In this document: in pieces, positions 1-36,326 of the stretch
Layout: each line of letters opens with the position of its first letter
How positions within the stretch are numbered: position 1 is the first letter of the stretch
NCBI GenBank assembly: GCA_027257055.1
Contig: JAPVLO010000122.1
Span: 372,001 to 436,000 of the forward strand
DNA length: 64,000 nucleotides
From: Cephalopachus bancanus
Taxonomy: Eukaryota > Chordata > Mammalia > Primates > Tarsiidae
Direction of reading: 5' to 3'
Notes under the pieces: generated by a model
What the model was told of the DNA's origin: nothing
What the model saw: the letters and a program-made list of their open reading frames with translations, nothing else
Databases searched by the model: none
Translations under genes and position numbers: made by a program

Positions 1-59
1 AGAACCAATAAGCGATAGCCTCCACCACATGACAAAATTGATTTAGGTCAGTCTGCAAC

Positions 60-515
60 CATTCTTAGTCTGTTTTGTGTTGCTATAAATGAGTACTCAA
101 GGCTGGGTAATTTATAAAGAAAAGAGGTTTATCTGGCTCACAGTTCTGCAGGCTGTTCAAGAAGCATGACAGTGTCATCTGCTCATCTTCTGGTAAGGGC
201 TCTTACACTGAGTTGAAACATGGCAGAGGACGTCAAAGGGGAAGTGGGCATGTGCAAAGAGAAACCAAATCTGAAGGGCATCCTGACTTTATAACAACTC
301 ACCCTCATGGGAACGAATCCATTCCCCCAGGAACCAATTTAATCCCTCGGAGTAACAACTCAGTACCACGAGAAGGGCACCAAGTCATTCACCAAGGATC
401 TGCCGCATGACCCAAACACCTCCTGCTGGACCCCACCTCCCAACACCACTACACTGGGGATTAAATTTCAACATGAGATGTTGATCAGGACAAACAAACC
501 ATATCCAAACTATAG
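60..515 (-). mobile_element. MaLR (MST/THE1-type) solo LTR, antisense
   Basis: The segment reads as the reverse complement of a mammalian-apparent LTR retrotransposon LTR: it has the characteristic 'ggctgggtaatttataaag', 'tctgcaggctgt' and 'ggggattaaatttcaacatg' blocks in order. These are hallmarks of the MST/THE1 LTRs of the ERVL-MaLR group. No internal region is attached, so it is probably a solo LTR. Subfamily not determined. Confidence 0.8.
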
Positions 516-952
516 CACCTTTTCAACAGAATATACTCAGTTGATCACTCCTTCCTTGAAATATTTACCTCTTTTAGTTTCTATGGCACCATTATTTTCC
601 TAGCACCTTTCAGGTTCTGCTTATCATAGCTGTCATACAGGCTTCTCTTCCTTTATCCCATGTCCAAAAAGTTGGGATGCTAGAGGGTTCAGTCTGTGAC
701 CCTCTTATCTTTGCTATCTATATTCTCTATGGGAGTTCATCTAATGCCATAACTTGAAATGATTGCTAAATGCTAATAACTCCAAAATTTGTATTCCCAG
801 CCCTGACTTCTTCAAACTCATGTACCAACTGTCTGCTTGACATCTCTGCCTGGATGTGTAATAGTATTTCAAACTAAATGTCCAAAATAGAAAAATGCCA
901 TCACTCTAGACTAATTGATCTAGGTATGAGATGGGGAACAGTAACCACTTCT

Positions 953-1246
953 CTCTCTTTTTTTTTTAGTTGGAGTCTCAGTCTATCGCCCAGGTTGGAG
1001 TGTGGTGGCACTCTCACGGCCACCCCAGTATCGACCTGCTGGGCTCAGGTAATTCTTTCGCCTCAGCCTTCCAAGTAGCTGGAACTACAGGCACACGCTA
1101 CCACCCCCCGCTAATTTTTTAATTTATTGTAGAAATGAGATCTCACCAAGTTGCCCAGGCTGTTCTTGAACCAGTGGGCTCAGGCAATCCCCTCACCTCG
1201 ACCTCCCAAAGTGCTGGGATTACAGATTTGAGTTGCTGTGCCCAGT
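953..1246 (-). mobile_element. Alu, lineage-specific type, antisense
   Basis: T-rich tail followed by the antisense right arm and then the left arm. It is flanked by a target-site duplication 'cagtaaccacttct' at 939-952 and 1247-1260, so both borders are well defined. The 'gattacagatttgagttgc' left end marks one of the older variants of the local Alu lineage. Confidence 0.9.
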
Positions 1247-1338
1247 CAGTAACCACTTCTTAGTGTTTGGGAATGTAGGTGGGACTTTTCATTGTCACAA
1301 CGACTGAGAGTGTTACTTAACATTTCTTCTGAAACCTT

Positions 1339-1632
1339 TTTTGTTTTTTTTGAGTTGGAGTCTCACTCTGCCGCCTAGACTGGAGTGCAGTGGCCGCTCC
1401 CGCAACTGCAGCCTCGACCTGCTGGGCTCCAGTGATCCTTCTGCCTCAATCTTCCAAGTAGCCGGAACTACAGGCGCACGCTACCATGCCCGGCTAATTT
1501 TTTGATTTATTGTAGAGATGAGGTCTCGCCAAGTTGCCCAGGAGGGTCTCGAACCCGCGGGATCAGGCAATCCACTCACCTCAGCCTCCCAAAGGCGCGG
1601 GATTACAGGCTGAGCCACTGAGCCTGGCCTTT
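1339..1632 (-). mobile_element. Alu, derived type, antisense
   Basis: Antisense Alu with 'gagttggagtctcactc' at the right-arm end and 'ggcgcgggattacaggctgagcc' features at the left-arm start. These mark the most derived local subfamily. It lies about 80 bp after the preceding Alu. Confidence 0.88.
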
Positions 1633-1649
1633 TTTTTTTTTTTTTTAAC

Positions 1650-2035
1650 TCAGCATTATGTTTGTAAATTTCATCAATGTCAATGCATGTAGCTCTGGTG
1701 TATTTGTTTTTATCACTGTATATTGTTTCATTGTTTGATTATACCACAATTTAGTTACACATTCTTTTGTGGTGGACATTTGGTTGACTTCCAGTTCCAT
1801 GAATTTACACACCATGCTGCTATGAATATCCTTAAACATGTTCTCTTGTGCACAGATGTGAAAATTTTCCTAGAATTTATTCTTAAGAGTGGACTTTCTG
1901 GGTCATCATCTCTGCCCATCTTAAACTTTAGTGATATTATCAATTTGCTCTCTAAAATGAATACTAAATTTATACCCAGAAAGATGTATAATACTAAATG
2001 TAAGCCCAGAAAGATGATCTTTTAGAGTATTGACC
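1650..2035 (-). mobile_element. L1 (L1M-type) 3' region fragment, antisense
   Basis: Contains the familiar antisense L1 3'-UTR phrase order: 'tatattgtttcattgtttga' to a 'catgctgctatgaat' block and 'gactttctgggtcat'. Within it, 'aatactaaat...cccagaaagatg' occurs twice in tandem (about 1960-2016). Old and unable to move. Confidence 0.7.
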
Positions 2036-2559
2036 TACAAAGTTATGCTATGAAAGAGATGGATAACAATATGAGAGAGGATTCTCTTCTAAGTGCTGTA
2101 ACAAAAATGTGAAACTTCCTGGTATGCCACCAGGAATCCATTTTCCCCAAAGGGTGGTGTCTGCACAGACTTGGCTTCTGGAGGGGAGAAAAACGGAGGA
2201 AAAAAAAACAAGAGAAGGAGAGCAAAGGGCCACGGGCCTTATGAGAGCACTAAATATATGTTCTTCAGTAAGTGCAGTTTGTGGTAATAGATTATACCTG
2301 CAGTTCTACTGTTCTGTGAAAGGGCTATACATGTAAATTAGCCCACAAATACTATGAAACAAAAGAACGAGGTGAACAAATTGTTTGTCAGTATAAGGTA
2401 ATTTATTTGAAGAATTTACAGACTGAAGAGTGTGGTCTTGGGCTGCTGCCAAGACAGGTGGATCTTCACACTGTTACTCCCAAGATTCAAGGTTTATATA
2501 TCATAGGGAGAGGGTATCCATGTTCTTTAGGTAACTGATCCCAGGTTCAGCTGCTCATC

Positions 2560-3012
2560 ACTTGAAACTCAAATGCAAAAGATGAGAGTTGGTGGAAGGA
2601 AAAGCAGATTTTTATTCAATAGTCGGCAGCCTGAGGAGATGGCAGACTAAAGTCCCAATGAGCAACTCGTATCAGTATGAATTTCAGGTGCTTTTTATGT
2701 TAAGGGGAGGGAAGTGGAGGGTGTTGGGCTCAAGAGGTGACTGATGGCCACAGACATCTGGGTGCCAGCAAGAGTCTGAGGAGGTTGGGAAGCTTCTTTA
2801 TCTTTGGTCAGGTCACAATGTTTCTTTAAATCTTTAACAAAGCATAGTGTATATATACCCCTTTTCCCCAGAGTTAGTCTCAACAGCTGAATACTTGTTC
2901 CTATGTTATCTTTTCAGGGTTTCAATTATTCTAGCCTATGCACAAGCAAGGGCAGAGACCCTATAAACAAAAATGGAGTTAGTTACATTAGTTCTTTTTC
3001 TGTTTCACAACG
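2560..3012 (-). mobile_element. ERV1-like LTR, antisense
   Basis: On the minus strand the segment starts TGAAACAG, carries 'actccatttttgtttatagg', and has an AATAAAAATC polyadenylation-like site near its end, all in the arrangement of an ERV class I LTR. Only the LTR-like part is seen; no coding remnant is attached. Family name not determined. Confidence 0.5.
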
Positions 3013-3944
3013 AAAGGAAACCAGCCAGAACAGGTAAAGGAAGGTATATACATCATAGCCTATAATTTGTCCAATAACATCAAGGTTGCTTTGATCTAAA
3101 GGCAGGATTTATAGTGAGTACATGTTCTTACGCTAAGGACAGTAAATAAAGTAGAAATCAGGATGCATTCATGGGACTGGGATTACTCAGAAGTCCTGGC
3201 AGATTAATATCCATGAAGAAGTTACATTTGTTTAGGTGGCTCTGTCTGAGGCAGAGTATGGGTCTTCTTTCTATTCCCAGTGTCAAGCTCCATACCAGGA
3301 CAGTGGAAGGTGTGTAATAAACAATTTGCTGAATGAATGAGTGGGAGTACCCTGACACTCATATGATTAGTTCTGTTAAATACTCTTTGACTTGATAAAA
3401 AAGAGAATTAAGGTTTTAACTGTGTTTGGCATAAAGTAGGGACTAGATATTTCCTCAGTGGATAAAAGTGAATCTAATTAATTTGAATTTAAACTACCTA
3501 AGCGTAACTCCATTAAATATAGTTGTTCTCATTGGTCTTGAGAAAAGAAAAGTGACTCAGAGCAATCTGAACTATGTGAGGTATGAAAAATTTATCAGGC
3601 CTTGAGAAACATGCATGGGACTTTCAGTTATGCCCCTGCCCCACCATGCTTGGGGGCAATTGTTATTGTGTCATTAATCATTTTATTCCTGACTAGCTGC
3701 TTCACCCATTATCTTCGCGTTCCTAGAATCTGTGATATAAAGAAAAATGTCTAGCCAATCTAGTAAATTCTTGGTAAACTTAGGGTTGTTCTTCATTTTT
3801 CCTTTGAAAACCCACTTAAAACTGCTGCTAATCAGAGAGAATATTCAGGACAACTTGAATCTATGCTGCTGGGTTGCAGTCCTCAAACTTGAACAAACTC
3901 TGTACTTAAGAGTATATTAATTTTGTCTCCATTTTATTTCTTTA
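3013..3944. other. Intergenic single-copy-looking DNA upstream of SSB
   Basis: No gene, clear repeat or strong open reading frame is recognised here. It is ordinary AT-rich DNA between the 2.6-3.0 kb LTR and the MIR that precedes the SSB promoter. Confidence 0.5.
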
Positions 3945-4140
3945 GGTTGACAACATTGCATCACGTTTAATGTTCACAGCAACTGTATGAAGTAGGTGAT
4001 ATTTAACCTTGGCCTTATTTTTATATGTGAGAAACAGTTAAATAACTTGCCCAAGGTCACACTGTTTAATGGAAGGAAAACCCTCATTCGAAGCAGGTAA
4101 TTTGATTCCAGAAACCCAGTTCTTAAACATTCTCCTGTAT
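3945..4140 (-). repeat. MIR SINE, antisense
   Basis: Shows the antisense MIR core 'cttgcccaaggtcacac' followed by a degraded tRNA-like head. This is an ancient mammalian SINE, strongly diverged. Confidence 0.75.
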
Positions 4141-4309
4141 TGTTTTCTCAACTCTAAGATTCCATGAATCTTTTATGATTTTTTTTTTAGGGAACTACTA
4201 CAACTCGATATAGTTTATATACATATAAGCAGATGCTGTCCAGAAATAGTTAAAAATAAATATTTACCCTAACACAACTTGGCAGCCACCACCCCCATTC
4301 CCCCCACCC

Positions 4310-4870
4310 CCCAATAGCCCTGCGGTACTTTCCAACCCAATCTCCTCCGAGTAAGGGCGGGACTCGAGGGGCCGTGGGAGCCCTCAGCTACCGCGCATGC
4401 TCAGACGCGGCGTCGGGGGGCCAGCTCGCCCGCGGTCCCGCCCACTCGGGCCGCAGGGGCTGCCGGGAAGGCCCCCATCTTCTTTGAGCGCTTTAGGCCA
4501 CCCGGCGGCGCTGGGAAGTGGAGTCGTCGCTGTTGCCGTTCCTGAGCCTGTGGCGAGGCTCTGCGGGACCAGGACTTAAAGGTGAGCAACTGCCGGTGGC
4601 TGATGAAAAGAAGGCACAAAAGGGTCAGTTCTGCGTGTTGCGCGACGGCGCGTTCCCGTTGCCTGTTGACTCACGCGGCGTGCGTCGCTCCTCGCTTTCC
4701 TCACGCTCGGGCCGAGCGCCGCGTGGGCCGCAGCCGGAGGCGGGCGCTGGGCGGGAGCGCTGGGGCCGCGTCTAGGCTGCCGCTCGGAGGAATGCGGGAC
4801 CCTGGGGATCCCCGCACGTGGCCGGGCCTCGGGCGAGCCGATGGTTGCTTTGGGATGGGGCTCTTGGGGT
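4310..4870 (+). promoter_or_regulatory. SSB: SSB CpG-island promoter
   Basis: The base composition turns abruptly GC- and CpG-rich around SSB exon 1. A GC box ('gggcggg', near 4356) and an NRF1-like palindrome ('ccgcgcatgctc', about 4391-4402) lie upstream of the exon 1 donor at 4582. No TATA box is obvious, as is usual for housekeeping promoters. The exact transcription start cannot be read from sequence alone; somewhere near 4470-4520 is likely. Confidence 0.75.
4470..4581 (+). other. SSB: SSB exon 1 (non-coding, 5' end approximate)
   Basis: The 3' border is a good donor, AAAG|GTGAGC at 4581/4582. The exon carries no start codon in frame with the La protein; translation starts in exon 2. 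The 'ttcctgagcctgtggcgagg' block agrees with what I recall of the human SSB 5' UTR. The 5' limit is an estimate. Confidence 0.7.
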
Positions 4871-16241
<11,371 letters not shown>

Positions 16242-16257
16242 TTTAGCAAACACTTTT

Positions 16258-16263
16258 TTTAAT
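16258..16263 (-). terminator. METTL5: Candidate METTL5 poly(A) signal (ATTAAA)
   Basis: The plus-strand TTTAAT here is ATTAAA on the minus strand, about 45 bases past the METTL5 stop. If used, the METTL5 message would end near the SSB stop codon. No closer AATAAA is seen; another (TTTATT at about 15589) lies in SSB intron 10. Confidence 0.45.
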
Positions 16264-16306
16264 TAATTTTCATTAGGTTTTAAGCTGCTTTTGTTTTTGG
16301 AGGCCT

Positions 16307-29790
<13,484 letters not shown>

Positions 29791-29799
29791 TCTAGTTTT

Positions 29800-30215
29800 C
29801 CCAGAGTACTTGCAGGGCCTGAAAAAAGGGAGAGGGACAGTTATGCGGCAGAGAGAGTGAAAGTCATAGTCACTTTGTTTTATGGCCCAGGGTTACTCTG
29901 ATCCCAAGTCAGCAGTACTCTTGTCTCCCAAGTCAGCCCTCAGAAAGTAACAATCGCCACTCACCTGTACTTCCTTCGCCATTCGCATGCCCTACTTTAT
30001 TGTAACTTTGTTTCCCTCTTTTTAGGTCACTTGTGTCACTTAACTCGCACAGGGGTGGTGATGTCAGAGAAACCCAAAGAAGAGAGAGAACAGGGAGTAG
30101 TGTCAAATGATGGAAATAGGTCGGGCTTCTTAGAGGGCGAGCAGAAATCAAGTTGTAACGGACTGTGGAGTGAATGGAAGTTTAGGAAGACGAAAAAGTG
30201 CCAAGAATTCTTAAG
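29800..30215. other. Intergenic DNA after the METTL5 promoter
   Basis: No gene or repeat recognised. If the METTL5 island is bidirectional, a plus-strand non-coding transcript could start here, but nothing in the sequence shows one. Confidence 0.35.
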
Positions 30216-30220
30216 AATCG

Positions 30221-30530
30221 TGGCTGGCCATGCGCGGTGGGATTCTGTAATCCTAGAATTTCGGGAGGCCGAGAGGGGAGTATTCCTTGAGTCCAGGGTT
30301 CGAGACCAGTCTGGGCAACAGAGGGAACTCTCATCTCTACAAAAAACAAAAAAAAAACTCCAAATAAATAAAATAAATTAGCTGGGCACGGTGTCACGCA
30401 CCTGTAGCCCCAGCTACCATTTGAGAGGCCTCATGAGGTGGGACGATCACCTGAGCCCAGAAGAACTGTGATCTGTGCCACTGCACTCCAGCCTGGGTGA
30501 CAGAGTGAGACTCAAAGAGAAAAGAAATAA
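30221..30530 (+). mobile_element. Old AluJ-like element, sense
   Basis: Runs from 'ggctggccatgcgcggtgg' to 'gtgagactcaaagagaaaag'. The tail leads into a purine-rich (GA)n tract to about 30590. Confidence 0.82.
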
Positions 30531-30590
30531 AGAGAGAGAGGGAGGAAGGGGCGGGGAGAGAGAGAGAGAGAGAAGGAAAAGAAAAGTGAC
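30525..30590. repeat. (GA)n / purine-rich tract
   Basis: Simple-sequence continuation of the preceding Alu tail. Confidence 0.85.
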
Positions 30591-30939
30591 TATGTGAAGA
30601 CGAAGAGGGAGAATGGTTGATGTTTAATCAGGTTGGGGGAAGCTTTACTATTATTATTATTATTTAAGACAGGAGGAGACAAGAAAATGTCTAAATTTTG
30701 ACAAGATAGAGCTAACAGAGAGGGGTTTAAATACAAGAAAGAGGATATTGAATGGAGTTAGGATCCTGAGGAAGCAGAAGCTAGTGCTCAAGTAAAAGCA
30801 TGGCCCTTAGCCTGTGGATGGACACCTCTTTTCATTACTAAAGGAAGAAGAAAAGGAGTGAATGGAAGATGGTGAAGTGGAGAAGTTGTGTCCGAGGTTG
30901 CTACTTCCTGTGAATAGTAGAATTCAAAGTTAACTGTTA

Positions 30940-31226
30940 GGCTGGGTGCAGTAGCTCACGCCTGTAATCCCAGCACTTTAGGAGGTGGAGGCAAGAGGAT
31001 TGCCTGAACCCACAGCTTTGAGACCAGCCTGGGCAAATTTGGCGAGAACTCGTCATTACAATAAATAAAAAAATCAGCTGGACATGGTGAGGTGCACCTA
31101 GTTCCAGCTACTTGGAAGACTGAGGCAGAAGGATTGGCTGAGCCCAACAGGTCAGAGTTATGGTGGCCATGAGTATGGTCTGGGCCACAAAGTGAAACTC
31201 TGACTCAAAACCAGACAAACAAAAAA
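30940..31226 (+). mobile_element. Alu, lineage-specific, sense
   Basis: Exact 15-bp target duplication 'caaagttaactgtta' at 30925-30939 and 31227-31241. Confidence 0.93.
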
Positions 31227-31464
31227 CAAAGTTAACTGTTATGACAATGAGATGAGTTAAAACATATAAACTTCTTAGCACATAAAGGCAGTACATAAAG
31301 TTCTTTGTCACATAACAAGAACCCAAAAGATGTTACTTGGAAGTGATGGTGTTATCTGTTGATAGGGAGGTGGTAGAATAAGGGGTTTGAGCCAGATGGA
31401 TGCTTGAAACTAGCCAGACATACAAAGGACAAGTAGGTCATCTGAGGTTGAGGGCAATTTTTTT

Positions 31465-31830
31465 TCAATCTTAACAATTAAGTTTTTATTTTGAAATAAT
31501 TGTATTTTATATGTAACCATAAAAATAATATAGAGAAGTTCTGTGTGTCTTTTACCCAATTTTGCCCAATAATAATTTTTGCAAAACTACAGTAGAGTAT
31601 CAAAAAACCAATATATCAGCAGCGACACAGTCAAGGCACAGCATTTCCACCACCACAAGGATTCCTCATGTTGCCTCTTTATAGCCATACCCACTTAACT
31701 CTAGCAGTTACTAATCTGCTCTCCATTTCTAGAAACTCGTCATTTCAAGAATTGTATATAAATGGAGGTATATAGTATTTTATGATTTGGGATTGAGATA
31801 ACATTTGTTATTTGAAAGCATAAAATTTAG
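31465..31830 (-). mobile_element. L1 3'-UTR fragment, antisense
   Basis: 'gcaaaactacagtagagtat' through 'agcacagcatttccacc'-like and 'tgttgcctctttatagccat' text typical of old L1 3' UTRs in antisense. A related stretch continues at 32.09 kb, after a FLAM-like insertion. Confidence 0.6.
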
Positions 31831-31831
31831 C

Positions 31832-32005
31832 CGGGTATGGTAGCTCATGCCTGTAATCCCAGCACTTGGCGAGGCAAAGGCAAGATTGCCTGAGCCCAGT
31901 AGGTGGATGCTGCAGTAGCCATGATTGTGCTGCTGCACTTCCAGACTGGACAACAGAGTGACAATAGAGTGAGACTCCCACTCAACAAAAAAAAAAAAAA
32001 AGAAG
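31832..32005 (+). mobile_element. FLAM-like Alu monomer, sense
   Basis: About 160 bp: left-arm start, 'ctgcagtagccatgattgtg' and the right-arm-like end, with an A-tail. This is the structure of a free left Alu monomer, the precursor of dimeric Alu. Confidence 0.7.
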
Positions 32006-32030
32006 AAAAAGAAAAAAGAAAGATACAGTT

Positions 32031-32074
32031 CAGTGATGTCTAGTATATTTGTCAGTGATGTCTAGTATATTTGT
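32031..32074. repeat. 22-bp tandem duplication
   Basis: 'cagtgatgtctagtatattt' plus 'gt' occurs twice head to tail. Confidence 0.9.
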
Positions 32075-32089
32075 CTAGTATAGTGGTAC

Positions 32090-32530
32090 AGCAATACCAC
32101 TACCTAATTCTGAAATTTTCATCACCCCAGAAACACCATACCCATTAGCCATCACTCTTCTCTCCTCCCTTTTCCCAGTATGTGGCGATCACTAATCTGC
32201 TTTCTGTTTCTCTTTCTATTCCAAACATTTCATATAAATGGAATCATACAATATGTACCCTTTTGTATTTAGCTTCTAATTTAGCATAATGTTTTCAAGA
32301 ATCATCCATGTTGTAGTATGTATCAGAATTTGGTTCTTTTTTATGGCTGCATGATACTTCATTGTACGGATACAAGGGGGGGATCCACAAACTTGTTAGT
32401 TTTCATTTTTTAAATTAGACAATTCCAGAGAGTGTGAAGTGGTTTTGATTTACATTTCCTTGATAGCTACTGATATTGATAATCTTTTCATGTGTTTCCT
32501 GGCAATTTGTGTATTTTCTTTTTTGGTGGG
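32090..32530 (-). mobile_element. L1 (L1M) 3'-UTR fragment, antisense
   Basis: Contains 'tcatataaatggaatcatac', 'tagcataatgttttcaag' and 'tttttatggctgcatgata', unmistakable antisense old-L1 3' UTR phrases. Confidence 0.82.
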
Positions 32531-32536
32531 TGGGAT

Positions 32537-32816
32537 GGGGTTGGAGTCTTACTCTGTCGCCCAGGATGGAGTGCAGTGACACGCTCATGGCCATCGCAGC
32601 CTCGACCTACTGGTCTCCGGTGATCCTTCTGCCTCAGCTTTCCAAGTAGCTGGAACTACAGGCGCGCGCTACCATGCCCGGCTAATTTTTTGATCTATTG
32701 TAGAGATGAGGTCTTGCCAAGTTGCCCAGGCGGGTCTCGAACCCGTGGGCTCAGGCAATCCACTCACCTCAGGCCCCCAAAGCACAGGATTACAGGCTGA
32801 GCCACTGAGCCCGGCT
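32537..32816 (-). mobile_element. Alu, intermediate-derived type, antisense
   Basis: Has 'aagttgcccaggcgggtc' (not yet deleted) with 'gattacaggctgagccactg' (already shortened), an intermediate between the older and most derived local subfamilies. Confidence 0.9.
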
Positions 32817-32831
32817 GAGGCTTCATTTTTT

Positions 32832-33138
32832 TATTATGTATGTATGTATTTATTTTTGAGTTGGAGTATCACACTGTCGCCCAGGCTGGAGTGCAGTGGC
32901 ACGCTCATGGCCACCGCAGCCTTGACTTGCTGGGCTCAGGCAATCCTTCTGTCTCAACCTTCCAAGTAGCTGGAACTACAGGCATGTACCACCAAGCCTG
33001 GCTAATTTTTCGATTTATTGTAGAGATGAATTCTCGCCAAGTTGCCCAGCTGCTCTCAAACCTGTGGGCTTAGGCAATCCTCTCACCTTGGCCTCCCAAA
33101 GTGCTAGGATTATAGGCATTAGCCACCGCACCTGACAG
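32832..33138 (-). mobile_element. Alu, older lineage-specific, antisense
   Basis: Flanked by 'aggcttcattttt' and 'aggcttcattctt'. Ends 'tagccaccgcacctgacagg', an old-form left arm. Confidence 0.9.
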
Positions 33139-33239
33139 GCTTCATTCTTAACTGTGACTAGAATACGTCACTTTTCTCTCTCATGTCTAGCGTTCACTGT
33201 TCTGGGGGGTTGGTGGGCTTAAGGATTATTTAAGAGGGA

Positions 33240-34275
33240 AAAAAAGATTGTTTCAACTCTCTAGGTTGCTTACATTTCCATATGAATTTTAGAATTTCTG
33301 CAAAAAAAAAAAAAAGCAGCTGGCTTTTGTAAAGTCCTATTTTGACAGGGATTGCAATGAATTGCAATGAATTTGTAGATCAAGTTGGGAGTATTGTGAG
33401 CTTAACAGTATTGGGTCTTTCCATCTGTGAACACGGGATGTCATTCAGGGTTAGGTATACTTATATTTTCTTTACTTTCTTTCAACTATGTTTTATAGTT
33501 TTTAGTGTACATATCTTTCACTTTTTTGGTTAAATTTATTCCTAAGTATTTTATTCTTTTTTTTTTTTTGAGTTGGAGTCTCACTCTGTCGCCCAGACTG
33601 GAGTGCAGTGGCTGCTCCCGGTCACCGCATCCTCGACCTGCTGGGCTCCGGCGATCCTTCCGCCTCAGCCTTCCGAGTAGCAGTAATTACAGGCGCGTGC
33701 TACCACGCCCTGCTAATTTTTTTATTTTATTGTAGAGATGAGGTCTCGCTGCCTGGGCAGGTCTCGAACCCTCGGGCTCAGGCAATCCACTCACCTCAGC
33801 CTCCCAAATGCGCGGGATTACAGACTGAGCCACTGAGCCCGGCTAGTATTTTATTCTTTTTGGTGCAGTTGTAAACTGAATTTTCTTAACTTTATTTGCA
33901 GATTGTTTATTGCTAGTGTATAGAAATACAATTGGTTTTTGTTATTGTTCTTGTATCCTGAAACTTTTTTGAACTCAATACCTTTAATAATTTTGTATGT
34001 ATATGGATTTCTTAGTGTTTCTATGTATTAGGTCATGCCATCTGCAAACAGAGATAGTTTTACTTTTTATTTTCAATTTGGATGGGTCTTTTTTCTTGCC
34101 TAATTATCCTGGCTAGGACCTCTAGTACAATATTGAATAACAGCAGTAAAAGCAGGCATCCTTTTCTTGTTCCTAATCTTAGTGATAATGCTTTTGGTCT
34201 TTCACCATTAAGCATGGTTGTTAGCTATGCTTTCATAGACGCCCTTTATCAGGTTGAGAAAGTTTCTTCAAAGGC
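33240..34275 (-). mobile_element. L1 ORF2-region fragment, antisense, split by an Alu
   Basis: Reads as antisense L1 ORF2: 'gggattgcaatgaattgcaa' upstream, 'tcctaagtattttattcttt' and then, after the Alu, 'gtatcctgaaacttttttga', 'tcatgccatctgcaaacaga' and 'ttccagtacaatattgaat'-like text. The frame is broken; no protein is expected. Confidence 0.88.
33561..33843 (-). mobile_element. Alu, most derived type, antisense, in L1
   Basis: Inserted in the L1 with a 17-bp target duplication 'agtattttattcttttt' (about 33545-33561 and 33845-33861). The L1 reads through seamlessly when the Alu is ignored. Confidence 0.95.
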
Positions 34276-34875
34276 AATAATTCTAATGCACCATTTGGCA
34301 AAGTTGTGTATTTTTTTCCTCCTGAAATGTTGAGTCAGGAACAAGGGAAATCTGACAACTGAATAGATTCAGGATTGTTGCTTTGTCAGAGGGGTACAAT
34401 AGAAGCATGAGAGACAAGGGTATGGTGGTATTAGCAAGAATGACTATAGCCATGAACCAGGTAGTCTGTGTCTGGATGGAAAAAGAAGTGAAGAGGAAGG
34501 GAAAGAGAGTGAGGGGAAGAATAGTATAACCCAGGGTTGAGGACTTGCTCATGTTAATAACAGGTTTAATGGAAGAAAGGAAGTGAGAGCTCTAGAATGT
34601 TTTGTAGAGGTTGAGTTTAGTTATGGAATGTTTAGGTTTAATATTTGTATATAGAACATGGGGCTGGAGGTAGGAGCAGTGATTGACTGCTAATGGCACA
34701 AGGGATCTGTTTTGAGTGATCAAAATGTTATAAAATTGGATTTGGTGTTGTCATGAAATGAACTTTGTAGTTTCTTCTTAATATGTATACAGGAGAGACA
34801 AAGAGACCCATAGAAATCGAAGGATATTCTAATATTTCAACTCAAATAAATTCATAATCACACTTGAACTTTAAA
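34276..34875. other. Intergenic, single-copy-looking
   Basis: No gene or clear repeat seen. Confidence 0.4.
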
Positions 34876-34979
34876 TGTGCAATGTTTCTTATTCAGTGCT
34901 GAAGATACACTCATTTATTCATCAATTATTAATTGAATACACTGTATCTTCTATTACCAATAGTACTAATGTTTCAAAA

Positions 34980-35370
34980 GCTTTTTTACTGAAGTATGAT
35001 GTGTAGAAACACAAATAATAAATGGCTCAATGAATAAGGGCCTACAGTAAACACACTTGTATAGTCACCATCCAAGCCGAGAGACAGAACACCATTAGTA
35101 CCCCTAAAGCCCCTTCCTCATGCTCCTTTCCAATCTTCCTGACCCCCTTCCTCAAAAGCAACCATTTACCTTACATTCAATGCCATGGACTAATCTTGCC
35201 TCTATATTATATTATATAGGTATAATTATACTCCCTGTGTCAGGTTCTTTTGCTCCAGATTATGTTTGTGAGATTCATCCACCTTTGCTCATTCTAATTT
35301 TATGGTATGGCATTCCATTATATGAATGTACTATACTTTATTCTTTGACTATTTAGCCTGTTTCAGTTTT
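34980..35370 (-). mobile_element. L1 3'-UTR fragment, antisense
   Basis: 'cacttgtatagtcaccatcc' and 'gtgagattcatccaccttt' with 'tatggcattccattatatg' follow the antisense L1M 3' UTR order. Confidence 0.65.
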
Positions 35371-35457
35371 TTAAAATTTACTTTAAAAAATTATGATATA
35401 GTTTACATAAAATGCACATATTTTAAGTGCACAGTTTGATGAAATGTGGATAGTATG

Positions 35458-36015
35458 AGGGGAGACGCCCCCAAAACCTGGAATTTATTTATAAAAGTGT
35501 GTGTACTTATTCTTACACGTTTAAACTACAGTCACCTTCAAAGTACTCTCTGCTTGATGCAATACACCTATTGAGACACTTTTTCCACTGCTCAAAACAA
35601 TTTTGAACTCACCTATTTCGATGTCTTTTAGTGCTTCTGCCTTCTTTAGTTTCGCCTCTTTCACATTTCAAAATGTTTCCCTTTGAGGACTTTTTTCATC
35701 CAGGAATACAAAAAAAGGTCATTCAGGGTGAGATCAGGTGAATAGGGAGGGTGGGGCATGGGGGTCTTGCTGATTTTGGTCAAATACTACTGAACAATCA
35801 GCATGATATGGGTAAGTGCGTTCATAAATCACTCATCATGCAATGAACAAAAGCATTAAAAGAATCTTCAAAAAAATTTACTAAAGCCTAATGCAGCCTC
35901 TCACAACAAAGCTAGCTGGCACTCTGATGCCAGTGAGTTCCTAGAACACTTACCTAGCAGGGGAAGCCTATACTAAAAGGGGCTCACCCTCAAAAAATAA
36001 TTCCATTTTTTGGGA
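35458..36015 (-). mobile_element. Mariner (Tc1/mariner) internally deleted copy
   Basis: On the minus strand it runs from an imperfect terminal repeat near 36015 (CTCCCAAAAAATGGAATTA) to the matching end near 35465 (CCCCCAAAACCTGGAATTT when read on the plus strand). The 5' flank is joined to the C-terminal quarter of a transposase, degenerate, ending in a YFEGD-type motif. About 550 bp against about 1.3 kb for a full mariner, so non-autonomous. Not Hsmar1 by its tail sequence. Confidence 0.75.
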
Positions 36016-36049
36016 GAGGGTTCCCTTGTACATCACGGGTGGCAATGTT

Positions 36050-36325
36050 AATTGATACAGCCTCTTTGGTTAACAGTTTGGCAATTTCTTTGAAAAGCTT
36101 AACGTAAATTCACCATAGAGCCCTGCAATTCTACGCCTAGGAACCTACTCAAGAGAGATAAAAACATATTTCCACACAATGACTTATAGCTGAATATTCA
36201 TAGATGTGTTATTCATAGTAGCCAAAAACTTGGAAACAACCCAAAAGCCTAGCAACTTGTGAATGGATAAACAAAATCTGACATATTCATATAACAGAAT
36301 ATTGTTTAACAATTAGAAAGAACGT
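36050..36325 (+). mobile_element. L1 3'-end fragment, sense
   Basis: 'gaaaagcttaacgtaaattc', 'ctcaagagagataaaaacat' and 'aacaacccaaaagcctagca' are L1 ORF2-end/3'-UTR phrases in sense. Ends at a FLAM-like insertion. Confidence 0.8.
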
Positions 36326-36326
36326 A

